Assembly: GCA_944323925.1 (NCBI GenBank)
Contig: CALUUI010000001.1
Coordinates: 181,636 to 245,635 of the forward strand
Direction: 5' to 3'
Source: Candidatus Gastranaerophilales bacterium
GTDB lineage: Bacteria > Cyanobacteriota > Vampirovibrionia > Gastranaerophilales > Gastranaerophilaceae
Length of the DNA stretch: 64,000 nucleotides
In this document: positions 34,077 to 44,351 of the stretch, one piece after another
Layout of the letters: each line of letters starts with the position of its first letter
Position numbering within the stretch: the first letter of the stretch is position 1
The notes under the pieces: model-generated
What the model saw: the letters and a program-made list of their open reading frames with translations, nothing else
What the model was told of the DNA's origin: nothing
Databases searched by the model: none
Position numbers and translations under genes: made by a program

Positions 34077-35420
34077 ATGAAGAGTAGTTTTTTTTGTAAT
34101 CTTAAAAACAGTCAAATTATAAAAAGTAATGACTGTGAATATAACAAAATATCAACTGATACTAGGACAATTCAGGATGGCGATTTTTATATTCCATTGA
34201 AAGGTGCAAAGTTTGATGGTGAAAATTATATAAATGCAGCTATTGAGTTGGGCGCAAAAGGCTTTTTAACAGCTAATCCAGACACTGCTAAAAAATATTA
34301 CGCTGATGATAGGCTTTCTACTATTATATTAGTTAATGATACTTTACTTTCATATATGGAATTGGCACAGGCAAGAATTAAGGAACTAGGATGTAAAGTT
34401 GTTGCAATTACAGGAAGCAGCGGTAAAACAACTACTAAAGAAATGGTCTTTGCTGTTTGTAAAGAATATTTTAGAACCTATAAAACAAAGTTAAACCATA
34501 ATAACGAAATCGGCTTTTGTCAGACAGTTTTTGAAGCACCAGATGATACAGAAGTTCTGATTATAGAAATGGGAATGCGCGGACTTGGTGAGATAGAGCT
34601 GATTTCAAAATATACAAATCCTGATATTGCGATAATTACAAATATTGGAACTGCGCATATTGGTAGATTAGGTTCTCAAGAGAATATAGCAAAAGCAAAG
34701 TGTGAAGTTACAAAATATATAAAGCCTGATGGAATATTTATAGCAAATAGTAGTGATTTAGCTAAAAAATATAATTCTTTTAATGGAAAATGTAAATATT
34801 ATTCACTATCGGATGTGAAAATTGAAGAGCAACATGTTGGCTATACGAGGTTTGTATATGAATCTAATGAATATGAACTACCGATAGAAGGAACGTATAA
34901 TGTTGAAAATTCTATTGCTGCAATAAATACGGGATTATATTTAGGAATGTCAGTACAATTAGTAAGAAAAGGATTAAGAAGTTTTGAAACTATAGAAAAC
35001 CGTTGGAATGTTGAAAAAATTGGCGGATATGAAATAATAAACGATAGTTATAATGCGAATCCTGATTCCATGAAAGCAACAGTAGGTAATGTACTTGATA
35101 TGTATGATTCTCCTGTTTTGGTTCTTGGTGATATGGGAGAGTTGGGTGAAAATTCTGTAAAATACCATTCACAAATTGGTGAATTTATTAATTCACATCC
35201 AAAAATATCTTCTCAAACGGTTGTTTTGACGGTTGGCGAGTTATCAAAAGAAATTAGTAATAAAATTAATAAGTGCATGACTAAAAACTTTGAAAATATT
35301 ACACAAGTCGCAGATTATATATTGAAAAATAAAAATATAGGGAATATACTTTTCTTTAAGGCCTCAAGGTCTATGAAATTTGAAGAGATAATAAATAAAC
35401 TTAAAGGAGAAATTAAATGA
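34077..35420 (+). CDS. murF: UDP-MurNAc-tripeptide--D-Ala-D-Ala ligase
   Basis: 447 aa. N-terminal STDTRTIQDGDFYIPLKG (Mur uridine-binding domain), the ATP loop GSSGKTTTKEM, the HNNEIG motif, and NDSYNANPDSMKA plus VLGDMGELG in the C-terminal domain. Adds D-Ala-D-Ala to the nucleotide tripeptide. Heads the murF-mraY-murD-ftsW-murG cluster; overlaps mraY by 4 nt. Confidence 0.96.
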   Translation: MKSSFFCNLKNSQIIKSNDCEYNKISTDTRTIQDGDFYIPLKGAKFDGENYINAAIELGAKGFLTANPDTAKKYYADDRLSTIILVNDTLLSYMELAQARIKELGCKVVAITGSSGKTTTKEMVFAVCKEYFRTYKTKLNHNNEIGFCQTVFEAPDDTEVLIIEMGMRGLGEIELISKYTNPDIAIITNIGTAHIGRLGSQENIAKAKCEVTKYIKPDGIFIANSSDLAKKYNSFNGKCKYYSLSDVKIEEQHVGYTRFVYESNEYELPIEGTYNVENSIAAINTGLYLGMSVQLVRKGLRSFETIENRWNVEKIGGYEIINDSYNANPDSMKATVGNVLDMYDSPVLVLGDMGELGENSVKYHSQIGEFINSHPKISSQTVVLTVGELSKEISNKINKCMTKNFENITQVADYILKNKNIGNILFFKASRSMKFEEIINKLKGEIK

Positions 35421-36388
35421 TAATGATGTGTGTAGGTGGAATCCTTGCCTTAATTTTGGCAATGCTTTTTGGAATTCCGTATATAGATTTAATGAAGAAG
35501 AAAATGTACGGACAGTACATAAGAGAAGTTGCTCCTGAAGTTCACGCAAAAAAGGCTGGAACTCCTACTACCGGTGGGGTATTTATAGTGGCTGCTATAA
35601 TTTTGGCATCATTAGTTACTTTATTATTAGCTCAAAAATTAGATACTAATGCTTGGATTATATTGCTAACATTTATTCTATACGCTATTTTAGGTTATAA
35701 AGATGACAGTATAAAAATTAAAGGTAAACACAATCAAGGCTTGACCGCAAGGGCTAAATTCTTGCTTCAAGTTGTTATAGCTCTGATTCCAGCGGTTTAT
35801 ATGATGAATCATGGAAGTACAACAATAAATTTTGGAAATGTATTTATAAATCTAGGGTATGTTTATCCTATATTTGCGGTTTTTGTAATAGTTGCAAGTT
35901 CGAATGCATTTAATTTAACGGATGGTTTAGATGGCTTAGCTACATCTTGTGCCATGCCGGTATTCCTTGCTTTAGCTGCGTTAGCATCATATACAAGACG
36001 TCCTGATATTGCAATTATTTCTGCCGTAACAGTTGGTGCTTTGATTGGCTTTTTAAAATATAATAAGCCTAAAGCTCAAATATTTATGGGTGATACTGGT
36101 TCTCTATCATTAGGTGCATTGATGGGGATTCTTGCGGTTGTTGGAAAATTTGAATTATATTTCGCAATAATAGCCGGATTGTTTGTCGTAGAGGCTTTAT
36201 CTGTTATTATTCAAGTATTTTATTATAAAAAAACAGGTGAAAGATTCTTTAGAATGGCTCCTTTGCATCATCATTATGAGTTATGTGGTCAAAGCGAGGA
36301 ATTTATTGTTAAACGTTTTGCATTAGTTTCAATGTTATTTGCCTTGCTTGGAGTTGTTCTTTATACAGGGGGCAGAATCGTATGGTAA
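35417..36388 (+). CDS. mraY: Phospho-MurNAc-pentapeptide transferase
   Basis: 323 aa with about ten membrane helices. Signatures HAKKAGTPTTGGVFI, GYKDDSIKI, NAFNLTDGLDGLATS and APLHHHYEL (histidine motif). Makes lipid I on undecaprenyl phosphate. Starts inside the murF stop (ATGA) and overlaps murD by 7 nt. Confidence 0.97.
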   Translation: MIMMCVGGILALILAMLFGIPYIDLMKKKMYGQYIREVAPEVHAKKAGTPTTGGVFIVAAIILASLVTLLLAQKLDTNAWIILLTFILYAILGYKDDSIKIKGKHNQGLTARAKFLLQVVIALIPAVYMMNHGSTTINFGNVFINLGYVYPIFAVFVIVASSNAFNLTDGLDGLATSCAMPVFLALAALASYTRRPDIAIISAVTVGALIGFLKYNKPKAQIFMGDTGSLSLGALMGILAVVGKFELYFAIIAGLFVVEALSVIIQVFYYKKTGERFFRMAPLHHHYELCGQSEEFIVKRFALVSMLFALLGVVLYTGGRIVW

Positions 36389-37743
36389 ATGCAAAAAAAA
36401 TATCAAAGGTTGTTATTTTAGGCTGCTCTGTAAGTGGAATTGCCGCTGCAAGATATTTATTAGCATCTAATTATGATGTTTATGTTTCAGAGTTTGGAAA
36501 ATTACCGGATAAATTTCGTAAAGAAGTTGAAGAATTGGAAGCTCAAGGTGTAAAGTTTGAATTTAATGGTCATACGGAAGAATTTATAAATGGGTCTGAA
36601 TTCGCTGTAACTAGTCCTAGTATTCCTAATTCAGCTCCGGTATATGAAATTTTAAATAATCTTGGAATTGAAGTGATATCAGAAATAGATTTAGCATACT
36701 TAAATACCGAAAATAAAAATTCATTCATAGGTATAACAGGAACTAACGGTAAAACAACAACTACAAGTGCAGTAGCTCATTTGTTATCTCAAAAATTTAT
36801 AGCTCCTGAGTGTGGAAATATAGGTAAGCCGCCGGTATCTTTTGTTCTAAACAAACCAGATTGGTACGTTACTGAAATTAGTTCTTTTCAATTGGAAAAA
36901 AGCAAATATTTTCGTGCACATATAGCTTGCTGGACTAATTTTACGCCAGACCATATAACTTGGCATGGATCTTTAGAGGCATATTTTAGTGCTAAAGCTA
37001 AAATGTTCTTAAACCAAACTTCAGATGATTTTGCTATTCTAAACGGTCAAGACGAGAAATTAATGGAATTTGCTCCAAAGTGTGTAGGACAGTTGTTTAT
37101 ATTTGATAAAGAATTAAACGATAATTGTGCTTTTATTAAAAATGAAGCAATTTATTTGAAAGCATTTGGTAAAGAAGAAAAAGTTATTGAACTGGCAAAA
37201 TGCAATTTAACCGGTCATCATAATTATCAAAATTTGATGTGCGCAATAATAATTTCAAAATTGGCAGGTTTATCTACTGATTTAATTTGTAAGGGGTTAG
37301 AAACATTTTATGCCCCTGAACATAGAATGGAAAAGTTTGCGGAATATAACGGAATAGAATTCTATAATGATTCAAAAGCAACAAATCCGGAATCTGCAAT
37401 TGCAGCGATTGATTCATTTAATGATAAAAATGTTGTATTAATTGCTGGAGGTAGAGATAAATTAACATCACTGGATGAGTTTTGTAAATCTGTAAATAAG
37501 CACATTACGTCGGTAGTTTTGATTGGAGAAGCCGCAGATCGTTTTGATGAAGAACTCAAGAAAAATGGTTTTACATCTATATATCGAGAGGATAGTTTAC
37601 AATCTGCCGTAGATAAATCAATTCGCCTAAAACCGGATGCAGTCTTATTATCCCCTGCGTGCGCAAGTTTTGATATGTTCAGTGGTTACGAAGAACGAGG
37701 AAAAGTTTTTAAAGAATATGTCTTATCAAAAGTATCAAGATAA
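36382..37743 (+). CDS. murD: UDP-MurNAc-L-alanine--D-glutamate ligase
   Basis: 453 aa. N-terminal Rossmann VVILGCSVSGIAAARYL, ATP loop GITGTNGKTTTTSAV, FTPDHITWHGS, the Mur His/Asn motif APEHRME and the C-terminal FYNDSKATNPESA. Adds D-Glu in the cytoplasmic steps. murC and murE are not in this window. Overlaps the ftsW start by 26 nt. Confidence 0.97.
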   Translation: MVNAKKISKVVILGCSVSGIAAARYLLASNYDVYVSEFGKLPDKFRKEVEELEAQGVKFEFNGHTEEFINGSEFAVTSPSIPNSAPVYEILNNLGIEVISEIDLAYLNTENKNSFIGITGTNGKTTTTSAVAHLLSQKFIAPECGNIGKPPVSFVLNKPDWYVTEISSFQLEKSKYFRAHIACWTNFTPDHITWHGSLEAYFSAKAKMFLNQTSDDFAILNGQDEKLMEFAPKCVGQLFIFDKELNDNCAFIKNEAIYLKAFGKEEKVIELAKCNLTGHHNYQNLMCAIIISKLAGLSTDLICKGLETFYAPEHRMEKFAEYNGIEFYNDSKATNPESAIAAIDSFNDKNVVLIAGGRDKLTSLDEFCKSVNKHITSVVLIGEAADRFDEELKKNGFTSIYREDSLQSAVDKSIRLKPDAVLLSPACASFDMFSGYEERGKVFKEYVLSKVSR

Positions 37744-38881
37744 TACAAGGAATATTCCTGAAATAGATATAAAAAAAATTCCGCCAGATAAGCCTTTAGC
37801 GGTTACGGTGGCATTTTTGGTTGTTATTGGTTTAATGATAATTTTTTCAGCAAGTGCTCAAAAGTGTATTGATATGGGGTATACACCATTAAGATTTTTT
37901 GTGCAGCAGTTGTTGGGAGTAATAGTAGGTGTTGTTGGTGCTTATTTTTTAAGCAACTACCATTATAAAAATTTAAAAAACAAAAGTTTTCTTTTTGCAA
38001 TAATAGTTATAATTTTATTGGTATTGGTAAAATTGGTAGGTACAACCGTTAATGGCGCTCAAAGATGGTTATATATCGGTCCTGTTAATTTACAACCATC
38101 AGAACTCGCCAAGCCTGTTGTAGTAATGCTAATGGCAGGTGCTTTTTGTAAAGGTACAAAAATTTTTACTAAATCAAAAATGCTTTTGGCATATTTACCA
38201 ATATTAATAATGGTTGCTCTAATATTTAAACAACCTAACTTATCTATGGTGTTATTACTATTTATAACATCTGTTACAATGTATTTATGCGCAGGTGGTT
38301 CAATAAAGTTGATTGCAGGGTTAGGAATTCCTGCCGTAACAGTTCTTTTATTAAAAGGATTACAAGATTATCAATCCAGTCGTATTATGACTTGGTTAAA
38401 TCCTGGTGCAGATCCCTTAGGTGCAGGGTATAATATTGTTCAATCTTTGGTTGCAATTGCTTCCGGTAGTTTTTGGGGTGTTGGATTCGGTAATTCTAAA
38501 CAAAAATTGGCTTGGTTACCTGAAGCTCATACAGACTTTATTTTTTCTGTTTATTCTGAAGAAATGGGGTTTATCGGTTGCCTTTTGCTAATATGTTTAT
38601 TTTGGAGCTTACTCCAAAGAGGAGTAATAATTGCATCAAAGTGTCCTGATATGTATGGAAAATTGCTGGCTCTAGGTTTAACTTTTTCTCTGTGTTTTCA
38701 GGGCTTCTTTAATATGTGGGTAGCAAGCTCATTTGTGCCGGCAACAGGTGTACCAATGCCATTTATTAGTTACGGTGGAACTTCTATTATGGTATCATTA
38801 TGGATGGTTGGAATTTTATTTAATATATCGAAAGAGAATGAAAAGAAAATAAGGATGCAACAAAATGTCAGATATTTGTAA
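37718..38881 (+). CDS. ftsW: Septal peptidoglycan polymerase FtsW
   Basis: The frame reaches back to 37637, but the extra 27 residues are murD read out of frame; ATG 37718 (MSYQKYQ) is preferred, giving 387 aa. SEDS signatures: IIFSASAQ, NGAQRWLYIGPVNLQPSELAK, LGAGYNIVQSLVAIASG, WLPEAHTDFIFSV and PFISYGGTSIM. Ten membrane helices. Position between murD and murG favours FtsW over RodA. Confidence 0.93.
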   Translation: MSYQKYQDNTRNIPEIDIKKIPPDKPLAVTVAFLVVIGLMIIFSASAQKCIDMGYTPLRFFVQQLLGVIVGVVGAYFLSNYHYKNLKNKSFLFAIIVIILLVLVKLVGTTVNGAQRWLYIGPVNLQPSELAKPVVVMLMAGAFCKGTKIFTKSKMLLAYLPILIMVALIFKQPNLSMVLLLFITSVTMYLCAGGSIKLIAGLGIPAVTVLLLKGLQDYQSSRIMTWLNPGADPLGAGYNIVQSLVAIASGSFWGVGFGNSKQKLAWLPEAHTDFIFSVYSEEMGFIGCLLLICLFWSLLQRGVIIASKCPDMYGKLLALGLTFSLCFQGFFNMWVASSFVPATGVPMPFISYGGTSIMVSLWMVGILFNISKENEKKIRMQQNVRYL

Positions 38882-39974
38882 AACATTTTTTGTGACCGGA
38901 GGAGGAACTGGTGGTCACATTTACCCTGCAATAGCTATTGCTGATGAACTCTTAAAAGAAGGTAAGGTTTATTATGTTGGCAATCCATATAATATGGAGT
39001 ACGTTTTAACTGTTGAGAAGGGCTATAAATTCTTGCCTGTCTTTGTTAAAGGAATGCCTAGAAAACTTAGTTTAAAGTTGATTCCTTGGACTTTTTGGTT
39101 AATTTTCTCTATTATAAAATGTTTTACTTATATTTTTAGATTTAAACCGTCTGTAGTTTTTGCAACCGGTGGTTATGTTTCTGCACCACTACTTATTGCT
39201 TGCAAGTTAATGAAAGTTCCTTATGTAATGCATGATTGTGATGCTCGTCCCGGGCTTGTTTCTAAAAAGTTTGCTCATTCGGCTGCTGCTGTTACATTGG
39301 CTTTTGATGAAGCAAAAGAGTTTATTAAAAATAATAATGTTACTGTTTGTGGAAACCCAATCCGTAGAGAGTTTAGAACCTTGTCTAAAGAAGCTGCAAA
39401 ATCTTTCCTTGGTCTAAAAAATAAATTAACTTTATGTATCACAGGTGGTTCGCAAGGGTCTAGGAGCATTAATAATGCTGTTGTTGATATTTTAAGAGAG
39501 TTAAGTGAGTCTTTGGATGTTCAAGTTGTTTTTCAAACCGGAAAGAAAAACTATGATGCAGTTTTAAAACATCTTGAATTAGTGTATCCTAAATATCGTA
39601 AAGATTTAAATTTGATTGTAAAACCTTATTTTGCTGATATGGTTACTGTTATGAAAGCTGCTGATATTATAATATCAAGAGCAGGTTCACTTAGCTTAAG
39701 CGAAATCGCTGCAAGTGCTTCTGCACCAATCCTTGTACCATATCCTTATGCTGCTCAGGATCATCAAAGATTTAATGCTAAATGCTTTGAGCAAAAAAAA
39801 GCGTGTATTTATATTGAAGATAAAGATCTAGATGCAAATATTATTCTCTCAAAGGTTAGAGAACTTATGGCTAATCCACAAATGCTTAAGTCAATTCAAG
39901 ATAATTGCGCAAAGTTTGCTAACTATAATGCTATAGATCAGATTAAACAGGTTATTTTAAATAATGCAAGATAA
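38865..39974 (+). CDS. murG: Lipid II synthase MurG
   Basis: 369 aa. Glycosyltransferase 28: N-terminal TGGGTGGHIYPAIAIA, ATGGYVSAP, CGNPIRREF, ITGGSQGSRSIN and the UDP-GlcNAc site IISRAGSLSLSEIAAS followed by PYPYAAQDHQ. Adds GlcNAc to lipid I at the inner membrane face. Overlaps ftsW by 17 nt; last gene of the cluster. Confidence 0.97.
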   Translation: MSDICKTFFVTGGGTGGHIYPAIAIADELLKEGKVYYVGNPYNMEYVLTVEKGYKFLPVFVKGMPRKLSLKLIPWTFWLIFSIIKCFTYIFRFKPSVVFATGGYVSAPLLIACKLMKVPYVMHDCDARPGLVSKKFAHSAAAVTLAFDEAKEFIKNNNVTVCGNPIRREFRTLSKEAAKSFLGLKNKLTLCITGGSQGSRSINNAVVDILRELSESLDVQVVFQTGKKNYDAVLKHLELVYPKYRKDLNLIVKPYFADMVTVMKAADIIISRAGSLSLSEIAASASAPILVPYPYAAQDHQRFNAKCFEQKKACIYIEDKDLDANIILSKVRELMANPQMLKSIQDNCAKFANYNAIDQIKQVILNNAR

Positions 39975-39979
39975 AGTAT

Positions 39980-40684
39980 TTAGATAAACAGTTTTTCAGG
40001 TGTTTTGTTTTGATGTAATTTTTTTGAATTTTTGTTAATCTTTTCAAAATCAATTACAAATTCAATCGCTTCTTTATCTCGTGAAACTGCCTGTTTTAGC
40101 ATAAGCATTTGATTGATATGAATATGTTTCAATAATTCATCTTCACCTTTTATAAAATATTTGATAAATAGTTTTCTTGTATCAGGTTCAAATCCCGGAA
40201 GTCCCATGTCTTGTGCTAACCATAAATAAAAATCGTGTAGAAAATCCCCTAATTCAGGTGTGCTTTCTTCAAGTACAAATTGTGGCTCTGATTTTAGACT
40301 TAATCCGTTACCTGTAATAATGTTTATAATTAATGCTTTTATTCCTTTTGCTTCACATATAAATCCTGGTGTTTCTTCGATAATTGAGAGAAGTTTTTTT
40401 GCATTTTTAATTCTTGTTACACTATATCCTTGAGAAGTTATATAATCAATTAGACCAAGAGTACTTTTTTTGTAGATACTCACTAATTCAAATGCTCTTG
40501 TTTTAACTTTCTCTATAGCTTTTTCAGCATCGGCCTGTATATCAAGTGTGCATCCTTTCCTAAAATATTTCTTGTTAAATTGCTTTTGATAATCTGCATT
40601 TAACGTGTCCTTTAGTGAAAAGGTTAAAATTTTATTCTGTGCCTCTAACTTAATTTTATTAATTTTTTCAAAGATACTTTGCAT
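39980..40684 (-). CDS. Hypothetical protein, 234 aa
   Basis: AGAGGA ribosome site 4 nt before the ATG. Mostly alpha-helical with a Lys-rich N-terminus and C-terminus; no signal peptide or membrane segment. A central NIITGNGLSLKSEPQFVLEE and a FLHDFYLWLAQDMGLPGFEP stretch look structured but match no family I know. Converges on murG (5 nt between stops) and diverges from rpsO. Confidence 0.6.
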   Translation of the reverse strand: MQSIFEKINKIKLEAQNKILTFSLKDTLNADYQKQFNKKYFRKGCTLDIQADAEKAIEKVKTRAFELVSIYKKSTLGLIDYITSQGYSVTRIKNAKKLLSIIEETPGFICEAKGIKALIINIITGNGLSLKSEPQFVLEESTPELGDFLHDFYLWLAQDMGLPGFEPDTRKLFIKYFIKGEDELLKHIHINQMLMLKQAVSRDKEAIEFVIDFEKINKNSKKLHQNKTPEKLFI

Positions 40685-40762
40685 ATAATCCTCTTATTAA
40701 TATAAAAACATATTATTTGAAAAAATTGATATTTGTAAAATTTCTGTCTTCATAAAACGTAA

Positions 40763-40768
40763 TATAAT
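40763..40768 (+). promoter_or_regulatory. rpsO promoter -10 and leader
   Basis: TATAAT at 40763-40768 gives a leader of about 80 nt. The leader contains a small hairpin, GAGTG (40812-40816) with CACTC (40831-40835), about 20 nt before the rpsO ATG. This could be an S15 autoregulatory element, but the stem is short. Confidence 0.45.
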
Positions 40769-40856
40769 AGCTATTGCAATTTGTTTCTAAATATATTATC
40801 ATAGAACTGTAGAGTGCTTACGCCAATAATCACTCAACAAAAAAAGGGAAATTAAA

Positions 40857-41120
40857 ATGAATTTAAAAAACAAATCAGAAATTGTCGCTAAATTTGGCGC
40901 TAGTGAAAAAGACACCGGTTCAGCTCGTGTTCAGATTGCTCTTATGACTCAAAAGATCAGTGAACTTACTGAACATTTAAAAAGCAATAAAAAGGATTTT
41001 GCGTCTAAGCGTGGTCTTTTAATGCTTGTTGGTAAAAGAAAAAGACTTTTATCTTATCTTAAGAGTCAAGATTTGGAAGGATACAGAAGCCTGCTTAAAG
41101 AACTTAATATTAGAGGCTAA
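40857..41120 (+). CDS. rpsO: 30S ribosomal protein S15
   Basis: 87 aa, the standard size. The family core DTGSARVQIALMTQKISELTEHL and the C-terminal RGLLMLVGKRKRLLSYLKS are complete. Binds the 16S central domain early in assembly. Ribosome site AAAAGGGAA. Monocistronic with its own terminator; pnp does not follow it here. Confidence 0.98.
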   Translation: MNLKNKSEIVAKFGASEKDTGSARVQIALMTQKISELTEHLKSNKKDFASKRGLLMLVGKRKRLLSYLKSQDLEGYRSLLKELNIRG

Positions 41121-41143
41121 TAATTGTATCTTAAAATTTTCCG

Positions 41144-41178
41144 AAAAGGCGAATAGTTTTCTATTCGCCTTTTATATT
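41144..41178 (+). terminator. Intrinsic terminator after rpsO
   Basis: Perfect 13-bp stem (41144-41156 with 41161-41173), TTTT loop, T-rich tail. The A-rich 5' arm may also serve the convergent proS. Confidence 0.9.
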
Positions 41179-41217
41179 TTATTCTTTTATGTTTTATGAT
41201 GTAAAGATTTCTAAAGA

Positions 41218-42945
41218 TTATATGAATTCTTTAATTTTATCCTTAAGCAATTCTATAGCTTGATTTGGTTCTATTTTAACAGTTTCTTCCAGATTTCTGA
41301 TTTTGAATTCAACTAAGCCTTCATTAATAGATTTACCAACAGTAATTCTATAAGGAAATCCAATTAAGTCAGCGTCTTTGAATTTAACTCCAGCCCTTTC
41401 ATCTCTGTCATCAAGAACTACTTCAATACCAGCATTTTTAAGTGTTTCATACATACTTTGAGCAACTTGCATTTGTGTTTCGTCCTTAATATTTACCGGA
41501 ACGATAATTACATGGTAAGGAGCAATCGCAACAGGCCACATAATACCGTGTTCATCATGGTGCGCTTCAATTGCCGCAGCAGCTGTTCTTGAAATACCAA
41601 TTCCATAGCATCCCATTATAAATGGTTTATTCTTTCCATCAATATCAGTATAAACTGCGTTCATTGGTTCAGAATATTTTGTTCCGAGTTGGAAAATATT
41701 TCCGACCTCTATACCTCTTGTTACTTTTAGCGGTTTACCGCATTGAGGACAAAAATCTCCGGCCTCGCATAATCTTATATCGTAGTAGTTTTCTATTTTT
41801 GGTAAGTCTGAAAGATTTGCTCCCACAAGGTGTTTATCTGTTTGATTAATACCAACAACAAAATTCTTCATATCTTTCACTGTATTATCAGCAATAATAG
41901 GAAGATCTGTTAATCCTTTAGGTCCAATAAATCCTGCTACTGCATTAAATCCGTGTTCTTTCATTATTTCTTCAATTTCACCTGCTGTAGCTATTCTTAT
42001 TTCGTTAGCACAGACTGCATTCATAAGTTTTGTTTCTTCAATTTGTCTGTCAGCTCTTATAAGCGCAAGAACTGGTTTTGAATCTGCAATATATAAAATA
42101 GCTTTTAAGATAACAGAGGATGGAATATTTAAGAACTTTGAAAGCTCTTCTATTGAATGAGTCGCAGGTGTGTCAATGATTTCAGCTTTTTTGAATCCCC
42201 CGTCAACAATCGCATCAGGCAAATTAGATATTGCGTGATTAGAATTTGCGGCATAATCGCAAGAATCACAATAGAATACATCATTTTCGCCCGCATCAGT
42301 ATCGGTTATAACCATAAATTCATGGCTAATTTTTCCTCCTATTGCACCGGAATCTGATTGAACCATTTTGGTTTCTAATCCACAGCGTTCAAATATTCGC
42401 TTGTAAGCCTTTGCCATATTTTCATATTCGTCCATTAATTCTTTTTCGCTAGTTGCAAAGCTGTAAGCATCTTTCATAATGAATTCACGACCTCTTAATA
42501 AACCAAATCTTGGTCTAATTTCGTCTCTGAATTTCGATTGAATTTGGTAGAGGTTTACAGGTAATTGTTTATATGATTTAAGTCCTTCACGCGCAATAGA
42601 AGTTATGATTTCTTCGTGAGTTGGTCCAAGACACATATCTCTATCGTGTCTATCTTTTAGTCTCATTAGTTCTGCGCCGTAGACTTCCCATCTTCCTGAT
42701 TCTTCCCATAATTCTTTGGGTTGTACAAATGGCATCAAAAGTTCTTGAGCACCTGCTCTATCCATTTCTTCACGGGTAATTTTTTCTATTTTTTTAAGAA
42801 CTCGCCACATTAATGGTAAGTAATTGTATACTCCGCTTGTTAATTTTCTGATATATCCAGCTCTGACAAGAAGTTTATGAGATATTACTTCTGCGTCGGA
42901 TGGATTTTCTCTTAGTGTTTGAACAAACAATTTTGACATTTTCAT
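41218..42945 (-). CDS. proS: Prolyl-tRNA synthetase
   Basis: 575 aa, bacterial type. Class II motifs: motif 1 in AGAQELLMPFVQP, motif 2 in FRDEIRPRFGLLRGREFIMKD, motif 3 in CYGIGISRTAAAAIE. Between motifs 2 and 3 (about 230-390) lies the INS editing domain. The C-terminal anticodon-binding domain has VVLDDRDERAGVKFKDADLIG. GAGG ribosome site about 10 nt upstream of the first ATG; M3 is an alternative start. Confidence 0.97.
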   Translation of the reverse strand: MKMSKLFVQTLRENPSDAEVISHKLLVRAGYIRKLTSGVYNYLPLMWRVLKKIEKITREEMDRAGAQELLMPFVQPKELWEESGRWEVYGAELMRLKDRHDRDMCLGPTHEEIITSIAREGLKSYKQLPVNLYQIQSKFRDEIRPRFGLLRGREFIMKDAYSFATSEKELMDEYENMAKAYKRIFERCGLETKMVQSDSGAIGGKISHEFMVITDTDAGENDVFYCDSCDYAANSNHAISNLPDAIVDGGFKKAEIIDTPATHSIEELSKFLNIPSSVILKAILYIADSKPVLALIRADRQIEETKLMNAVCANEIRIATAGEIEEIMKEHGFNAVAGFIGPKGLTDLPIIADNTVKDMKNFVVGINQTDKHLVGANLSDLPKIENYYDIRLCEAGDFCPQCGKPLKVTRGIEVGNIFQLGTKYSEPMNAVYTDIDGKNKPFIMGCYGIGISRTAAAAIEAHHDEHGIMWPVAIAPYHVIIVPVNIKDETQMQVAQSMYETLKNAGIEVVLDDRDERAGVKFKDADLIGFPYRITVGKSINEGLVEFKIRNLEETVKIEPNQAIELLKDKIKEFI

Positions 42946-43017
42946 AAGTCTGTAACCTCGTTTAATATTTTATTTGCCTTCAAATTTTAACATAAAAATA
43001 ATTAGTATAGAATATTT

Positions 43018-44331
43018 TTACACAACTTCGCCCAAAAGGTGCCAAGTGTGCGCTTCTGTAATTTTTATGTTTATAAATTCTCCGGTTATATCTTTTTCAT
43101 ATTCTGCGTGTACCATTTTGTTATTTCTTGAGCGCCCTGAAATAATTTTTTTACCGTCTTTTTCATCAAACCTTTCTACAAGAACTTCTAAAGTGGAACC
43201 AATAAATTTCTTATTAGAGTTAAGACAGCATACTTGGTTATGCTTGTTTAGTCTTGCAAGCCGTTCGGTTTTAATATCTTCAGAAATATATTTATCAACC
43301 CATTTTGCTGCAACTGTTTTTTCTCTTGGAGAATACGCAGCTGTGTTTGAGTAATCAAGTTCAAATTCTGTCATCGCTTCAAGCGTATGTTCAAATTGTT
43401 CTTCTGTTTCTCCCGGAAATCCTGCGATAAAGTCACTTGTTATTGTAACATCAGGAATTTTTGAGCGTATATTTTTACATATTTTTCCATAAGTTTCTTT
43501 ATCGTATCTGCGATTCATCTTTTTTAAGACATCACTATCTCCTGATTGCATTGGGATATGAAAATATTCGCAGACTTTATCAAGTTTTATTACTGTATCG
43601 ATTAATTCTTCTGTTATATCTGTAGGATATGAAGTTACAAATCTAATTCTGAATTTCCCCTCAAGAGAATTAAGCCTTCTTAAAAGTTCTGCTAAATTAA
43701 CATTGTTTCCATCCTTGTCATTTGATTTGTAGCTATCAACATTTTGTCCAAGCAGAGTAATTTCTTTAAAGCCTTCTTTTAATGCTTTTTTAGCTTCTTC
43801 AATAATTGCTTCAGGTGTTCTTGAACGTTCTCTGCCCCTTGTGTACGGAACAATACAGTATGTACAAAAATTGTTACACCCTTCCATAATTGGAATCCAA
43901 GCATTTACGCTTTTTACTCGTTTTATTTCTGTTCTTTCTTCACAAGGTGTTTCATCGCAAGATACAACTCTCTCGCCGGCTTCTATTCGTTTAATTAGTT
44001 CAGGTAGTTCATATAATCGTTGTGTCCCTAGTACTAGATCAACATACGGGGCGCGCTTAAATAAATCTTTTTGTACCTGTTGTGCGACACAGCCACAAAA
44101 AGCTATTTTTAAGTCAGGGCGGTTTTTCTTCCATTTTCCCCAAACTCCTATTGCACTGTAGGCTTTATCTTCTGATAATTTCCTTATTGAACAAGTATTT
44201 ATTATTAATAAATCTGCTTCTTTAGGATTTTGGGTTTCTGTGTAATTTAGACATTCAAGCATTCCGAGCATTCTTTCTGCGTCGGATTTGTTCATTTGAC
44301 AACCAAGTGTTTCAATATATACCTTTTTCAT
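43018..44331 (-). CDS. miaB: tRNA-2-methylthio-N6-dimethylallyladenosine synthase
   Basis: The frame extends into the tRNA-Arg gene, but ATG 44331 with GGAGAGG upstream gives the family start KKVYIETLGCQMNKSDAERM (437 aa). The first cluster uses three cysteines in the N-terminal domain, the radical-SAM cluster uses CNNFCTYCIVPYTRGRE, and a C-terminal TRAM domain is present (FIGSTLEVLVE onward). Methylthiolates A37 of tRNAs. Starts 21 nt after tRNA-Arg on the same strand. Confidence 0.95.
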   Translation of the reverse strand: MKKVYIETLGCQMNKSDAERMLGMLECLNYTETQNPKEADLLIINTCSIRKLSEDKAYSAIGVWGKWKKNRPDLKIAFCGCVAQQVQKDLFKRAPYVDLVLGTQRLYELPELIKRIEAGERVVSCDETPCEERTEIKRVKSVNAWIPIMEGCNNFCTYCIVPYTRGRERSRTPEAIIEEAKKALKEGFKEITLLGQNVDSYKSNDKDGNNVNLAELLRRLNSLEGKFRIRFVTSYPTDITEELIDTVIKLDKVCEYFHIPMQSGDSDVLKKMNRRYDKETYGKICKNIRSKIPDVTITSDFIAGFPGETEEQFEHTLEAMTEFELDYSNTAAYSPREKTVAAKWVDKYISEDIKTERLARLNKHNQVCCLNSNKKFIGSTLEVLVERFDEKDGKKIISGRSRNNKMVHAEYEKDITGEFINIKITEAHTWHLLGEVV

Positions 44332-44351
44332 TTGTTTCCTCTCCGGTAAAA